A stretch of 9,055 bases of DNA from Chloroflexota bacterium (GCA_013820865.1 JACDHU010000052.1:1-9055); one strand, 5' to 3'; shown: positions 1 through 6,857, numbered from the stretch's first letter. Numbers and translations: made by a program. The notes: generated by a model from the sequence alone, not told the origin.

Positions 1-2
1 GA

Positions 3-635
3 GGAAGCTCGCGTGACACCGAGCTTGCCGAGGTCTGGAACGGCGACCTGATAGATCCGGCCTTCCGAGCCGCGTGCGCCGATGCGCTTCGCGCGCACGC
101 CTCGACCCGCGAGCGCCTTCCGCATCTCGACGGGTTCTACGGCGCCATGTGGGATCACACTGGCCTGCCCCGTTCATTGCTGGACCTGGGCTGTGGCCTC
201 AACCCGCTCGCACTGCCGTGGATGGGCATTGGTCAGGCCGAGTACATCGCCATGGATGTCGACCGTCGAACGCTGGCCACGGTGGAGTCATTCATGACGA
301 TGGTGGGCCAGCCGTATCGGATCGAGGCTCGCGACTTCGTCAGCAATCCGCCGACGGAGCCTGCGGATGTCGCGCTCCTGCTCAAGCTCGTCACGACCCT
401 GGACCGTCAGGGTGCGCAGGCCGCGACGCGCCTCATCCGCACACTTGACGTGCGGCACGCGGTGGTCAGCTTTGCCGCACGCTCCCTGGGTGGCCGCGGG
501 AAAGGGATGGAACGCACCTACCGTGATCGGATGGAGCGCCTGGCCGCCGACGTCGGGCGCGTGAGCGCCGTGGGGGAGGCATCGGTCAGGAATGAGCTCG
601 TCTTCGTATTGACACTGGATCCCGTCGATGGCTGA
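3..635 (+). CDS. FmrO/ArmA-family 16S rRNA (guanine-N7) methyltransferase, 5' end outside window
   Basis: This looks like a member of the FmrO/Sgm/ArmA/Rmt group of SAM-dependent 16S rRNA methyltransferases, which methylate N7 of G1405 in the ribosomal A site and give high-level resistance to 4,6-disubstituted aminoglycosides. The frame is open from the window edge, so the start codon lies upstream; 210 codons are visible against about 250-280 in the family. Visible residues 35-45 hold the STRERL...LDGFY segment. The SAM-binding motif I LLDLGCGLNPLA is at 59-70, an acidic motif II (AMDVD) at 83-87, the DVALLLKLVTTLDRQ block at 122-136, and the signature SLGGRGKGM at 161-169 followed by Y173. 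The usual SFP before this signature reads SFAA here. The methionine at 147 is too late to be the start, because conserved sequence precedes it. The stop overlaps the next gene's start by 8 nt (ATGGCTGA). The exact target base and any resistance phenotype are inferred from the family. Confidence 0.86.
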   Translation, partial: GSSRDTELAEVWNGDLIDPAFRAACADALRAHASTRERLPHLDGFYGAMWDHTGLPRSLLDLGCGLNPLALPWMGIGQAEYIAMDVDRRTLATVESFMTMVGQPYRIEARDFVSNPPTEPADVALLLKLVTTLDRQGAQAATRLIRTLDVRHAVVSFAARSLGGRGKGMERTYRDRMERLAADVGRVSAVGEASVRNELVFVLTLDPVDG

Positions 636-1710
636 GCCACTCGTTACCCGTCGTGGCACGCTGGCAGTGCCCACCTTCCTGCCCGATGCGACGCGTGCAG
701 GCGTGCGCGGAGCGAGCAGCGAGGACCTGCGCGGCATCGGCATCGAAGGGGTGGTGGTCAATGCTTTCCATCTCCTGCGGAGGCCGGGCGCGCGGGTGGT
801 GCAGGCGGCGGGCGGGATTCATCGGTTCATGGATTGGTCGGGACCGATTTTGTCGGATTCCGGTGGATTCCAGGTCTGGAGCCTCATTCGCCAGGACCCG
901 AACCGCGGCGTCATTCGCGACAACGAGGTCATCTTTCGCGAGCCATCGACCGGCGAGAAGTGGAACCTCACGCCCGAGCGGATCATCAGCCTCCAATTTC
1001 AGCTTGGATCCGACATCGTGGTCTGCCTGGATGACTGCACCGATGCGGGCGACCCCGAGCCCGAGCAGGAGCGATCCGTCGAGCGGACGGTTCGATGGGC
1101 GCGCCGCTGTCGCGAGGAGTTCGACCGCCAGCTGGCGGAGCGCGGCATGGTCGATGTTCCGCGCATCTTCGCTGTCGTGCAGGGCGGGGCTGTTGAGGCG
1201 CTGCGACGGCAGTGCGCGGTGGCGCTGGCCGAGATCGGCTTCGACGGCTATGGCTTCGGAGGCTGGCCGTTGGATGGCGACGGCGGACTGCTTTCAGAGC
1301 CGATGGGTTGGGTTGCCGAGTCCCTGCCGTCCGCCGCTCCGAAGCATGCATTGGGCATCGGTCGACCGGATCATGTCGTAAAAGCGTTCGGCCTGGGCTA
1401 TTCGATCTTCGACTGCGCGTTGCCGACGCGGGATGCGCGCCATGGGCGGCTCTATGCCTTCCGTGAGGGTTGGTCTGACCGGCGGCCGTCAGTCGGCGAT
1501 CACTTCTATCGCGCCGTGCGGATTCATGACCCGGAGTACCGAATTGACCACGGACCGATCGAGGAGGGCTGCGACTGCCCGCTCTGCACTCGTCATTCCG
1601 CGGCCTACCTGCATCACCTGTTCAAGGTGGGTGACCTTTCCGCCGAGCGCCTCGCGACGCTTCACAACCTGCGCTTCTATGTGCGGTTATTCGGTTTGCT
1701 CCGCGGCTGA
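628..1710 (+). CDS. Divergent tRNA-guanine transglycosylase (TGT) family protein
   Basis: A base-exchange enzyme of the TGT family, which swaps guanine for a 7-deazaguanine at tRNA position 34 in queuosine synthesis. Catalytic and metal residues all line up with bacterial TGT: D77 in LSDSGGFQVWSL (general acid/base), D135 in CLDDCT, Q185-G-G, the nucleophile D262 in IFDCALPTRDARHG, and the zinc site C315-x-C317-x2-C320 with H346 25 residues later, the same spacing as in the Zymomonas enzyme. It is 360 residues, slightly short (usual 370-390), mostly at the N terminus. Oddities: the substrate-pocket loop normally read as GGLAVGE is GGWPLDGDGG (211-220), NTYHL is NAFHL, and FDECT is LDDCT. The gene starts inside the end of the methyltransferase gene (8-nt overlap) with no strong Shine-Dalgarno, so it is probably translationally coupled. 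It could be a housekeeping TGT or a paralog with another base or RNA substrate; the altered loop makes me favour a paralog, weakly. Confidence 0.88.
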   Translation: MAEPLVTRRGTLAVPTFLPDATRAGVRGASSEDLRGIGIEGVVVNAFHLLRRPGARVVQAAGGIHRFMDWSGPILSDSGGFQVWSLIRQDPNRGVIRDNEVIFREPSTGEKWNLTPERIISLQFQLGSDIVVCLDDCTDAGDPEPEQERSVERTVRWARRCREEFDRQLAERGMVDVPRIFAVVQGGAVEALRRQCAVALAEIGFDGYGFGGWPLDGDGGLLSEPMGWVAESLPSAAPKHALGIGRPDHVVKAFGLGYSIFDCALPTRDARHGRLYAFREGWSDRRPSVGDHFYRAVRIHDPEYRIDHGPIEEGCDCPLCTRHSAAYLHHLFKVGDLSAERLATLHNLRFYVRLFGLLRG

Positions 1711-1727
1711 CTCGGCACTTGCGCGCG

Positions 1728-2870
1728 TCAGGCGTGGGCTGCGGCCTGTGCGGGATCCTCGCGACCCAGGGTGTCAGGATTGACGCCCCGCGCCCGTGCG
1801 AGTCGTTCAGCCAGGAGCTGGAGTGCAATGGCCGAGGCGAGAAGCCGTCCTGCCAGGCCGGGCACGCGTCCGATCTGCGGCAGTAGGATCCGGCCCGCAG
1901 GCGTGTGATCCGCAGGAATCTCGGCGTCGAGCGGCTCGCTCAGGATGGCGGCGGCCGGCATGCCCAGCGCCCTGGCAGCCGCGAAGACCTTGCGCGCGCG
2001 ATCCATGACGGGCGCCGGTCCGCCGGAGAGCACGACGAGCATGCCCGTCCACCGGGTTGCCGCCGCGAGGTGGCCGTGCAGAATCGTCTCGAGCTCGTGC
2101 GCCTCCGCCGCGAGCCGCGCCCCCTCGGCCACTTTGAGGGCAAGCTCCCGTGCGGTGACGTAGTCCACGCCGGAGCCGATGACGATGAGCCGATCGATCT
2201 CCGACAGCCCGGCGGCCACATCCGCCGCGGATCGTGGCTCGTTCGCCACGTCGAGCAGGGCGTGGATCGCTCGTGCATCCGGCCGAGTCCCGGCCAGGCG
2301 TGCCGCGATCACGACACCGGACAGGATTGGCGACAGGTAGCCGACCGTGTGGCACCAGCTCTGGTCCTGTTCTTCGGTGCACACGGTCAGCTCCGCCAAC
2401 GCCGCACCCGGCGACTCGCTGCCGACCGTGATGAGCGCTGTTCGCGCTCCGCCATCCCGAGCGGCGCGGATCGCCTCGTTCGTCGCGTGCGTGCCCCCCT
2501 CGTGCGATACCGCGATCAGCAGTCCGTCTCGCATCGGACGGCGAAGCGATTCAAGCGCCTGCACCGCGCGGACGTCGCGCCCCGCGGGCAGATCGAGCGC
2601 CTCGTTGAGCAGCGCGGCGACTGCCATGGCCGCGTGCTCCGACGTCCCGCAGCCAGTGGTGAGGATCGGCTGTCCAGCCGCGACCGTCTCGCGGATGACG
2701 GTGGCCAGCGCGTCCAGCGCGACATCCGCCGATAGGCGTCGCACCAGCCGTTCGCCAAGTGCCGGCTCGGCGCCGATCATCTCGCTCATCCGGTACGGCG
2801 GCCGTGCGCGGAAGGCGGGCATCTCAGACGGCGTCCACGGGTCGGGTGCGCCGGGAAGCGGCTCGGTCAT
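1728..2870 (-). CDS. SIS-domain sugar isomerase/deaminase-like protein (GlmS isomerase-domain type)
   Basis: A 380-residue cytoplasmic protein with two sugar isomerase (SIS) domains, resembling the isomerase half of glucosamine-6-phosphate synthase but without the N-terminal glutaminase domain. The first SIS domain has the phosphosugar-binding motifs TGCGTSEHA (72-80) and SHEGGTHAT (122-130), equivalent to GTSYHA and SQSGETADT of GlmS. The second has IGSG at 231-234 and ALKVAEG...AEAHELE...HGHLAA (244-270), like the ALKLKE...ELKHGPLA segment of GlmS, and ends in a LLAERLARARGVNPDT segment typical of the family's C terminus. Its ATG overlaps the hutU stop as ATGA, so it is the last cistron of the hut operon and probably coupled to hutU. 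No SIS protein has a role in histidine breakdown that I know of. Candidate roles are an AgaS- or FrlB-like aldose-ketose isomerase or deaminase; the substrate cannot be read from sequence. It ends 17 nt from the convergent TGT gene. Confidence 0.85.
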   Translation of the reverse strand: MTEPLPGAPDPWTPSEMPAFRARPPYRMSEMIGAEPALGERLVRRLSADVALDALATVIRETVAAGQPILTTGCGTSEHAAMAVAALLNEALDLPAGRDVRAVQALESLRRPMRDGLLIAVSHEGGTHATNEAIRAARDGGARTALITVGSESPGAALAELTVCTEEQDQSWCHTVGYLSPILSGVVIAARLAGTRPDARAIHALLDVANEPRSAADVAAGLSEIDRLIVIGSGVDYVTARELALKVAEGARLAAEAHELETILHGHLAAATRWTGMLVVLSGGPAPVMDRARKVFAAARALGMPAAAILSEPLDAEIPADHTPAGRILLPQIGRVPGLAGRLLASAIALQLLAERLARARGVNPDTLGREDPAQAAAHA

Positions 2871-4540
2871 TCGCGCATCGGGATGCGCACGCCGCGCTCA
2901 TCGGCGACCTCGAGCGCTCTCTCGTAGCCGGCATCGGCGTGGCGGATGACGCCCATGCCGGGGTCGGAGGTGAGCACGCGTTCCAGGCGGTCGGCAGCTT
3001 CAGGCGTGCCATCGGCAACGACGACCATGCCGGCATGCAATGAGTAGCCGATGCCGACGCCGCCCCCGTGGTGGAAGCTGACCCAGGTGGCGCCGGCGGC
3101 GGTGTTGACCAGGGCGTTGAGGATGGGCCAGTCGGCGATCGCGTCGCTGCCGTCGCGCATGGCCTCCGTCTCGCGGTAGGGACTCGCGACGGAGCCGGCG
3201 TCGAGGTGGTCGCGGCCGATGACGATCGGCGCCGTGATCTCGCCCGAGGCGACCAGCTCGTTGATGCGGAGACCGGCGCGTGCGCGCTCGCCGTACCCGA
3301 GCCAGCAGATGCGTGCGGGGAGGCCCTGGATCGGTACTTTCTCGGCGGCCAGGCGCAGCCAGCGCTGGAGCCCTTCGTCGTCGGGAAACAGCTCCGCCAG
3401 CGCCCGGTCGATGACCGCGATGTCCGCCTCCTCGCCTGACAATGCCGCCACCCGGAACGGCCCGCGGCCCTCGCAGAAGAGCGGACGGATGAATGCGGGA
3501 ACGAAGCCGGGAAAGTCAAAGGCGTTCTCGACGCCCGCTTCCTTGGCGTGCGCGCGGATGTTGTTGCCATAGTCAAAGGTGACCGATCCCGACGACTGGA
3601 AGGCGAGCATGGCGCGCACGTGATCGGCCATCGATGCCATCGAGCGACGCACATAGTCATCCGGGTCGGAGGTGCGCAGCGTGAGCGCTTCCTCCAGACC
3701 GATGCCGCCCGGCACGTATCCGCCCAGCGGGTCGTGCGCACTCGTCTGGTCCGTCACCACGTCGGGATGCCAGCCGCGCTCGACCAGCGCGGGCAGAACG
3801 TCGGCCGCATTGCCGATGAGGGCCACGCTGCGCGCCGCGCCGTCGGCGCGCCAACGGTCAACCAGGGTGATCGCCTGAGCGAGGTCGTGCGTCAGATCAT
3901 CGATGAATCCGACGTCCAGCCGCCGCCGAGCGCGTGCCTCGTCAACCTCCACGACCAGCGCCGCGCCGTCATTCATGGTGATCGCCAGCGGCTGCGCTCC
4001 ACCCATGCCGCCGAGGCCGGCGGTCAGCGTGACGGTGCCGCGCAATGAGCCGCCGAAGTGCTGGCGCGCGCACTCTCCGAACGTCTCGTACGTGCCCTGG
4101 ATGATGCCCTGCGTTGCGATGTAGATCCACGAACCGGCGGTCATCTGGCCATACATCGTCAGTCCGGCTCGCTCGAGCTCGCGGAACTTCTCCCAGGTCG
4201 CCCAGTGCGGCACCAGGTTGGCGTTTGCGATCAGGACGCGAGGCGCATCGGTCCGGGTGCGGAAGACGCCGACCGGCTTGCCCGAGGCGACCAGCAGGGT
4301 CTCGTCGTTCTCGAGCCGGCGGAGCTCGGCCACGATGGCGTCGAAGGCTTCCCACGAGCGGGCCGCGCGACCCGTTCCGCCGTACACGATCAGCTTGTCC
4401 GGATCCTCGGCGACGTCGGGATCGAGATTGTTCATGAGCATCCGCAGCGCGGCCTCCTGCTGCCAGCCCTTGCAGGAAAGCACCGTGCCGCGGGGCGCGC
4501 GCACGGTGCGTGGACCGCTACGATTACGGACCGCTGTCAT
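2867..4540 (-). CDS. hutU: Urocanate hydratase (EC 4.2.1.49)
   Basis: Second step of histidine degradation: it hydrates urocanate to imidazolone propionate, using tightly bound NAD+ as an electrophile, as a cytosolic homodimer. The 557-residue length matches bacterial HutU. Conserved blocks are LSCKGWQQEAALRMLMNNLD (21-40), the YGGTGRAARSWEAF segment (53-66), TAGSWIYIATQGIIQGTYE (134-152), the glycine-rich TAGLGGMGGAQPLA (173-186) and ARICWLGYGER, whose C412 corresponds to the active-site cysteine near 410 of the Pseudomonas enzyme. WVSFHHGGGVGIGYS lies near the C terminus. The frame stays open for another 167 codons upstream, but that runs through the GNAT gene; ATG at 4540 starts right before the conserved N terminus and gives the family length. 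No Shine-Dalgarno precedes it; instead TATCAT ends 6 nt before the ATG. The 3' end overlaps the SIS gene by 4 nt. Confidence 0.97.
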   Translation of the reverse strand: MTAVRNRSGPRTVRAPRGTVLSCKGWQQEAALRMLMNNLDPDVAEDPDKLIVYGGTGRAARSWEAFDAIVAELRRLENDETLLVASGKPVGVFRTRTDAPRVLIANANLVPHWATWEKFRELERAGLTMYGQMTAGSWIYIATQGIIQGTYETFGECARQHFGGSLRGTVTLTAGLGGMGGAQPLAITMNDGAALVVEVDEARARRRLDVGFIDDLTHDLAQAITLVDRWRADGAARSVALIGNAADVLPALVERGWHPDVVTDQTSAHDPLGGYVPGGIGLEEALTLRTSDPDDYVRRSMASMADHVRAMLAFQSSGSVTFDYGNNIRAHAKEAGVENAFDFPGFVPAFIRPLFCEGRGPFRVAALSGEEADIAVIDRALAELFPDDEGLQRWLRLAAEKVPIQGLPARICWLGYGERARAGLRINELVASGEITAPIVIGRDHLDAGSVASPYRETEAMRDGSDAIADWPILNALVNTAAGATWVSFHHGGGVGIGYSLHAGMVVVADGTPEAADRLERVLTSDPGMGVIRHADAGYERALEVADERGVRIPMRE

Positions 4541-4546
4541 GCGCCG

Positions 4547-4552
4547 ATGATA
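4547..4552 (-). promoter_or_regulatory. Candidate internal -10 element for hutU, leaderless-type spacing
   Basis: On the minus strand the 43-nt gap between the GNAT gene and hutU contains TATCAT (5 of 6 to TATAAT), followed by only 6 nt and the hutU ATG. Transcription from it would begin at or next to the start codon, giving a leaderless mRNA; this agrees with the lack of a ribosome-binding site there. Upstream, TTGTTC with a 19-bp spacer is a poor -35. A short GCCG/CGGC inverted repeat brackets the hexamer and may be coincidental. Confidence 0.35.
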
Positions 4553-4583
4553 CGGCTCTGGTCCGCATGATGAACAATCAGGC

Positions 4584-5336
4584 TCAGTCGTCGCCGAACG
4601 GATTTGGGCGCTTCGGCCGCTCGGGCGGCAGTCGGAACAGGTCGTCCGGATCGCGTTTCGGCAGGGGCAGCGGCCAGCCGTCATCGTCATCGGCCGGCTT
4701 GCTGGCACGGAGCAAGTCGGACCAGGCGTCAGCATTGGTCTCTCCGGTGAGCTCCCGGCGATAGACGGGAAAACGATCGTCACCGGTGATCCGCTCGAAA
4801 CCGGCCGCCTCGTAGACCGATGACGGGCCAGCCGACGGAAGCCATCCGTCCGTGGCGCCTTCGGGGTACGCCTCGACTGCGGTGATGCCGCGCCCGTCGA
4901 GCTCGTTGCACACGGCGTCGAGCAACGCGGCGCCGGCGTCGGGCCGATCGTCAGCGTCGGCGGTGACCTGGAGGCAGGTGATGATCCACGGAGCCGGCGA
5001 TTCGGGCAGCTCCGGGTATCGGTCCCGAATCGACTGGGCACGGGGGTAGACGCTCAACGGGCCAAACTGCGCATAGCCTATGGAGGCGCGGTCGACCGAA
5101 TCGGTCCGGTAGGCGAGCATGGCATACGAGCCGGACACGCTTCGTCCGGCCAAGAGGCGCCGGCGCTTGAGGGAAGCCCGCGCGCCCGCGTCGGGTGCAT
5201 CGGCCCCAGGGGCATCTCGCCCGCCGTCGATGCGCTCCCAGTAGTCACAGGTCTGGCAGCGGCCTCCCGGCTGGGTAGGCGCGGGGACATCGTCGAAATT
5301 GGCTTCGTCGAGGAGCTCGAAGGTCAGCTCAGGCAT
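4584..5336 (-). CDS. GNAT-like acetyltransferase with N-terminal CxxC motif
   Basis: Probably a GNAT-fold protein of 250 residues. A cysteine pair sits near the N terminus (RCQTCDYWE, 26-34), followed by an Asp/Ala-rich linker. The GNAT-like core spans roughly 65-196: the strand GYAQFGPL (87-93), then PAPWIITCLQVTAD (115-128) as the beta4-like segment, an Asp/Gly-rich stretch and helix (RPDAGAALLDAVCNEL, 131-146) where the acetyl-CoA loop should lie, then AVEAYP (153-158) and VYEAAGFERI...YRREL (174-196), the usual GNAT ending. The tail (200-250) is acidic and proline-rich. The normal R/Q-x-x-G-x-G/A loop is only partly recognisable. The ATG at 5336 overlaps the hutH stop by 8 nt (ATGCCTGA) and starts the plausible MPELTFELLDE sequence; the frame is open another 35 codons upstream, but inside hutH. 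Its place between hutH and hutU suggests cotranscription with histidine degradation. Its substrate is unknown; acetylation of an amino acid or pathway intermediate is only a guess. Confidence 0.72.
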   Translation of the reverse strand: MPELTFELLDEANFDDVPAPTQPGGRCQTCDYWERIDGGRDAPGADAPDAGARASLKRRRLLAGRSVSGSYAMLAYRTDSVDRASIGYAQFGPLSVYPRAQSIRDRYPELPESPAPWIITCLQVTADADDRPDAGAALLDAVCNELDGRGITAVEAYPEGATDGWLPSAGPSSVYEAAGFERITGDDRFPVYRRELTGETNADAWSDLLRASKPADDDDGWPLPLPKRDPDDLFRLPPERPKRPNPFGDD

Positions 5337-6837
5337 GCGCGAGCAGGTCTCCCGCATGAATGAGCTCGCGGATGGTGCCGATGTCGGGTGTTGGTGAACG
5401 GTCGGCGGCAAGGTGCGGCACCTGCGCGCGGACCAGCGCATGGGCTCGGGCCACGCCGGTGCCGGGACGCAGCGGCGCGCGGAAGTCGAGCCCCTGGGCG
5501 GCGCAGAGCGCCTCGATGGCGAGCACCTGCTCGGCTCGATCGATTGCCTCCCGCAGGTGCAGCGCGGACGTGGCGCCCATGCTGACGTGGTCCTCCTGGT
5601 TGGCGCTCGTCGGGATCGAGTCCACTGAAGAAGGATGGGCGAGCGTCTGGAGCTCGTTCACGAGGGCGGCGGCGGTGTAGTGCGCGATCATCAGCCCGCT
5701 CTCGACCCCGGGGTTCTCGGCCAGGAAGGCCGGAAGGCCTGACAGATGCGCGTCAACGAGCCGAGCAGTTCGCCGTTCGGAGATCGACGCGAGCTCGGCG
5801 ACCGCCAGCGTGGCGTAGTCGAGGGCCAGCGCCAACGGCTCGCCGTGGAAGTTCCCGCCGCTGATCACCTCGCCGGACGGGAAGACGAGGGGGTTGTCCG
5901 TGGCCGAGTTGATCTCGACCGCCAGCACGCGCTCCAGCTCGCCGAGCGCGTCACGCGCCGCACCATGGACCTGCGGCATGCAGCGCAGGCTGTACGCATC
6001 CTGGACGCGATGGTCGCTCGCGGCATGCGAGGCACCGATCTCGCTGCCCGCGAGCAGCGAGCGCAGATGTCTCGCCGATGCCACTTGCCCGGCATGCGGG
6101 CGTGCGCCAATGAGCTGCTCGGCGAACGCGGCGCCCGTCCCCAGCATCGCCTCCAGGCTCATGGCGCCGATGACGTCCGCCGTCAGGGCCAACCGCAATG
6201 CATCGTGGTGGGCCAGCGCGCCGAGCCCGGCCATCAGCTGCGTGCCGTTGAGCAGCGCCAGTCCCTCCTTGGCGCCCAGCGTCAACGGGCCGAGACCGGC
6301 GCGGGCAAGCGCTTTGCTTCCGCTGCCGGGACCGGCTCCATCCACCGTCGCCTCTCCCTCGCCGATGAGCACCAGCGCGAGGTGCGCCAGCGGCGCCAGG
6401 TCGCCCGAGGCACCGAGGCTGCCGCGCGACGGGACGACCGGATGCACCGCGGCGTTGAGCATGGCGACCAGGAGCTCGGCCACTTCGACACGAACGCCCG
6501 AGAGGCCGACGGCGAGCGTATTGGCGCGCAGGACCAGCATGGCGCGCACGACTTCGTCCGGCAGTGGATCGCCCACCCCGGCGGCATGCGACCGCACGAG
6601 GTTGCGCTGGAGTTCCTCGGTCTGCTCCGGCTCGATTCGCACGTCGGCAAGATCGCCGAAGCCGGTCGTGACGCCATACACGGTGGCCCCTTCGGCCACG
6701 AGGCGCTCGATGACGGCGCGCGAGGCACGCATGCGCTCGACCGCATCGGGATCGAGGCCGACGGCGCGTCGCCCGCGGGCAACCTCGATGACGTTGTCGA
6801 TGGTGAGTTCACGTCCGGTGAGCGGAAGCGGCGGCAT
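5329..6837 (-). CDS. hutH: Histidine ammonia-lyase (histidase, EC 4.3.1.3)
   Basis: First step of histidine degradation: non-oxidative loss of ammonia from L-histidine to give trans-urocanate in the cytosol, as a homotetramer. At 502 residues it is near the usual 500-510. The MIO prosthetic group would form from A143-S144-G145 in SLGASGDLAPLAHLAL. Other active-site residues are Y53 in YGVTTGFG, H83 in RSHAAG, Y282 and R285 in QDAYSLRC, N309-x-x-T-D-N in EINSATDNPLVF, and GGNFHGEP at 327-334. QDAYSLRC and RSHAAG favour histidase over phenylalanine or tyrosine ammonia-lyase, as does hutU in the same operon. ATG at 6837 begins MPPLPLTGRELTIDNV and has no well-spaced Shine-Dalgarno (AGGGA ends only 3 nt upstream); a -10-like TAGTAT ends 8 nt upstream, so it may be leaderless. 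It heads the minus-strand operon, and its 3' end overlaps the GNAT gene by 8 nt. Confidence 0.97.
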   Translation of the reverse strand: MPPLPLTGRELTIDNVIEVARGRRAVGLDPDAVERMRASRAVIERLVAEGATVYGVTTGFGDLADVRIEPEQTEELQRNLVRSHAAGVGDPLPDEVVRAMLVLRANTLAVGLSGVRVEVAELLVAMLNAAVHPVVPSRGSLGASGDLAPLAHLALVLIGEGEATVDGAGPGSGSKALARAGLGPLTLGAKEGLALLNGTQLMAGLGALAHHDALRLALTADVIGAMSLEAMLGTGAAFAEQLIGARPHAGQVASARHLRSLLAGSEIGASHAASDHRVQDAYSLRCMPQVHGAARDALGELERVLAVEINSATDNPLVFPSGEVISGGNFHGEPLALALDYATLAVAELASISERRTARLVDAHLSGLPAFLAENPGVESGLMIAHYTAAALVNELQTLAHPSSVDSIPTSANQEDHVSMGATSALHLREAIDRAEQVLAIEALCAAQGLDFRAPLRPGTGVARAHALVRAQVPHLAADRSPTPDIGTIRELIHAGDLLAHA

Positions 6838-6844
6838 CGGTCCC

Positions 6845-6850
6845 TATACT
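6845..6850 (+). promoter_or_regulatory. Candidate -10 element of the PAP2-DedA unit (TATACT)
   Basis: The plus strand reads TATACT (5 of 6 to TATAAT), then 7 nt, then the GTG proposed as start of the PAP2 gene. It shares five bases with the minus-strand hexamer for hutH, so two divergent promoters would occupy the same site. No -35 hexamer is evident. The spacing suggests leaderless transcription starting at the GTG. Confidence 0.5.
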
Positions 6851-6851
6851 A
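6846..6851 (-). promoter_or_regulatory. Candidate hut operon -10 element (TAGTAT)
   Basis: In the 20-bp gap between hutH and the PAP2 gene, the minus strand reads TAGTAT, then 8 nt (AGGGACCG), then the hutH ATG. The hexamer fits the TANNNT form. The spacing puts the expected transcription start at or almost at the ATG. I see no convincing -35 about 17 bp upstream; that region lies inside the 5' end of the PAP2 gene. Confidence 0.45.
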
Positions 6852-6857
6852 CGCACC

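Noticed and set aside
1711..1727. Shared terminator between the convergent TGT and SIS genes
   Set aside because: The gap is 17 nt and contains no inverted repeat followed by a T- or A-run.
1905..2735. Long plus-strand open frames inside the minus-strand block (also 3548-4048 and 5746-6882)
   Set aside because: They lie opposite well-supported genes (SIS, hutU, hutH), are Arg/His-rich with no recognisable motifs, and are typical of GC-rich antisense frames.
4541..5041. Extension of the hutU frame up to 5041 (724 residues in all)
   Set aside because: The added 167 residues are the antisense-free shadow of the GNAT gene in another frame, show no HutU homology, and ATG 4540 gives the normal 557-residue length.
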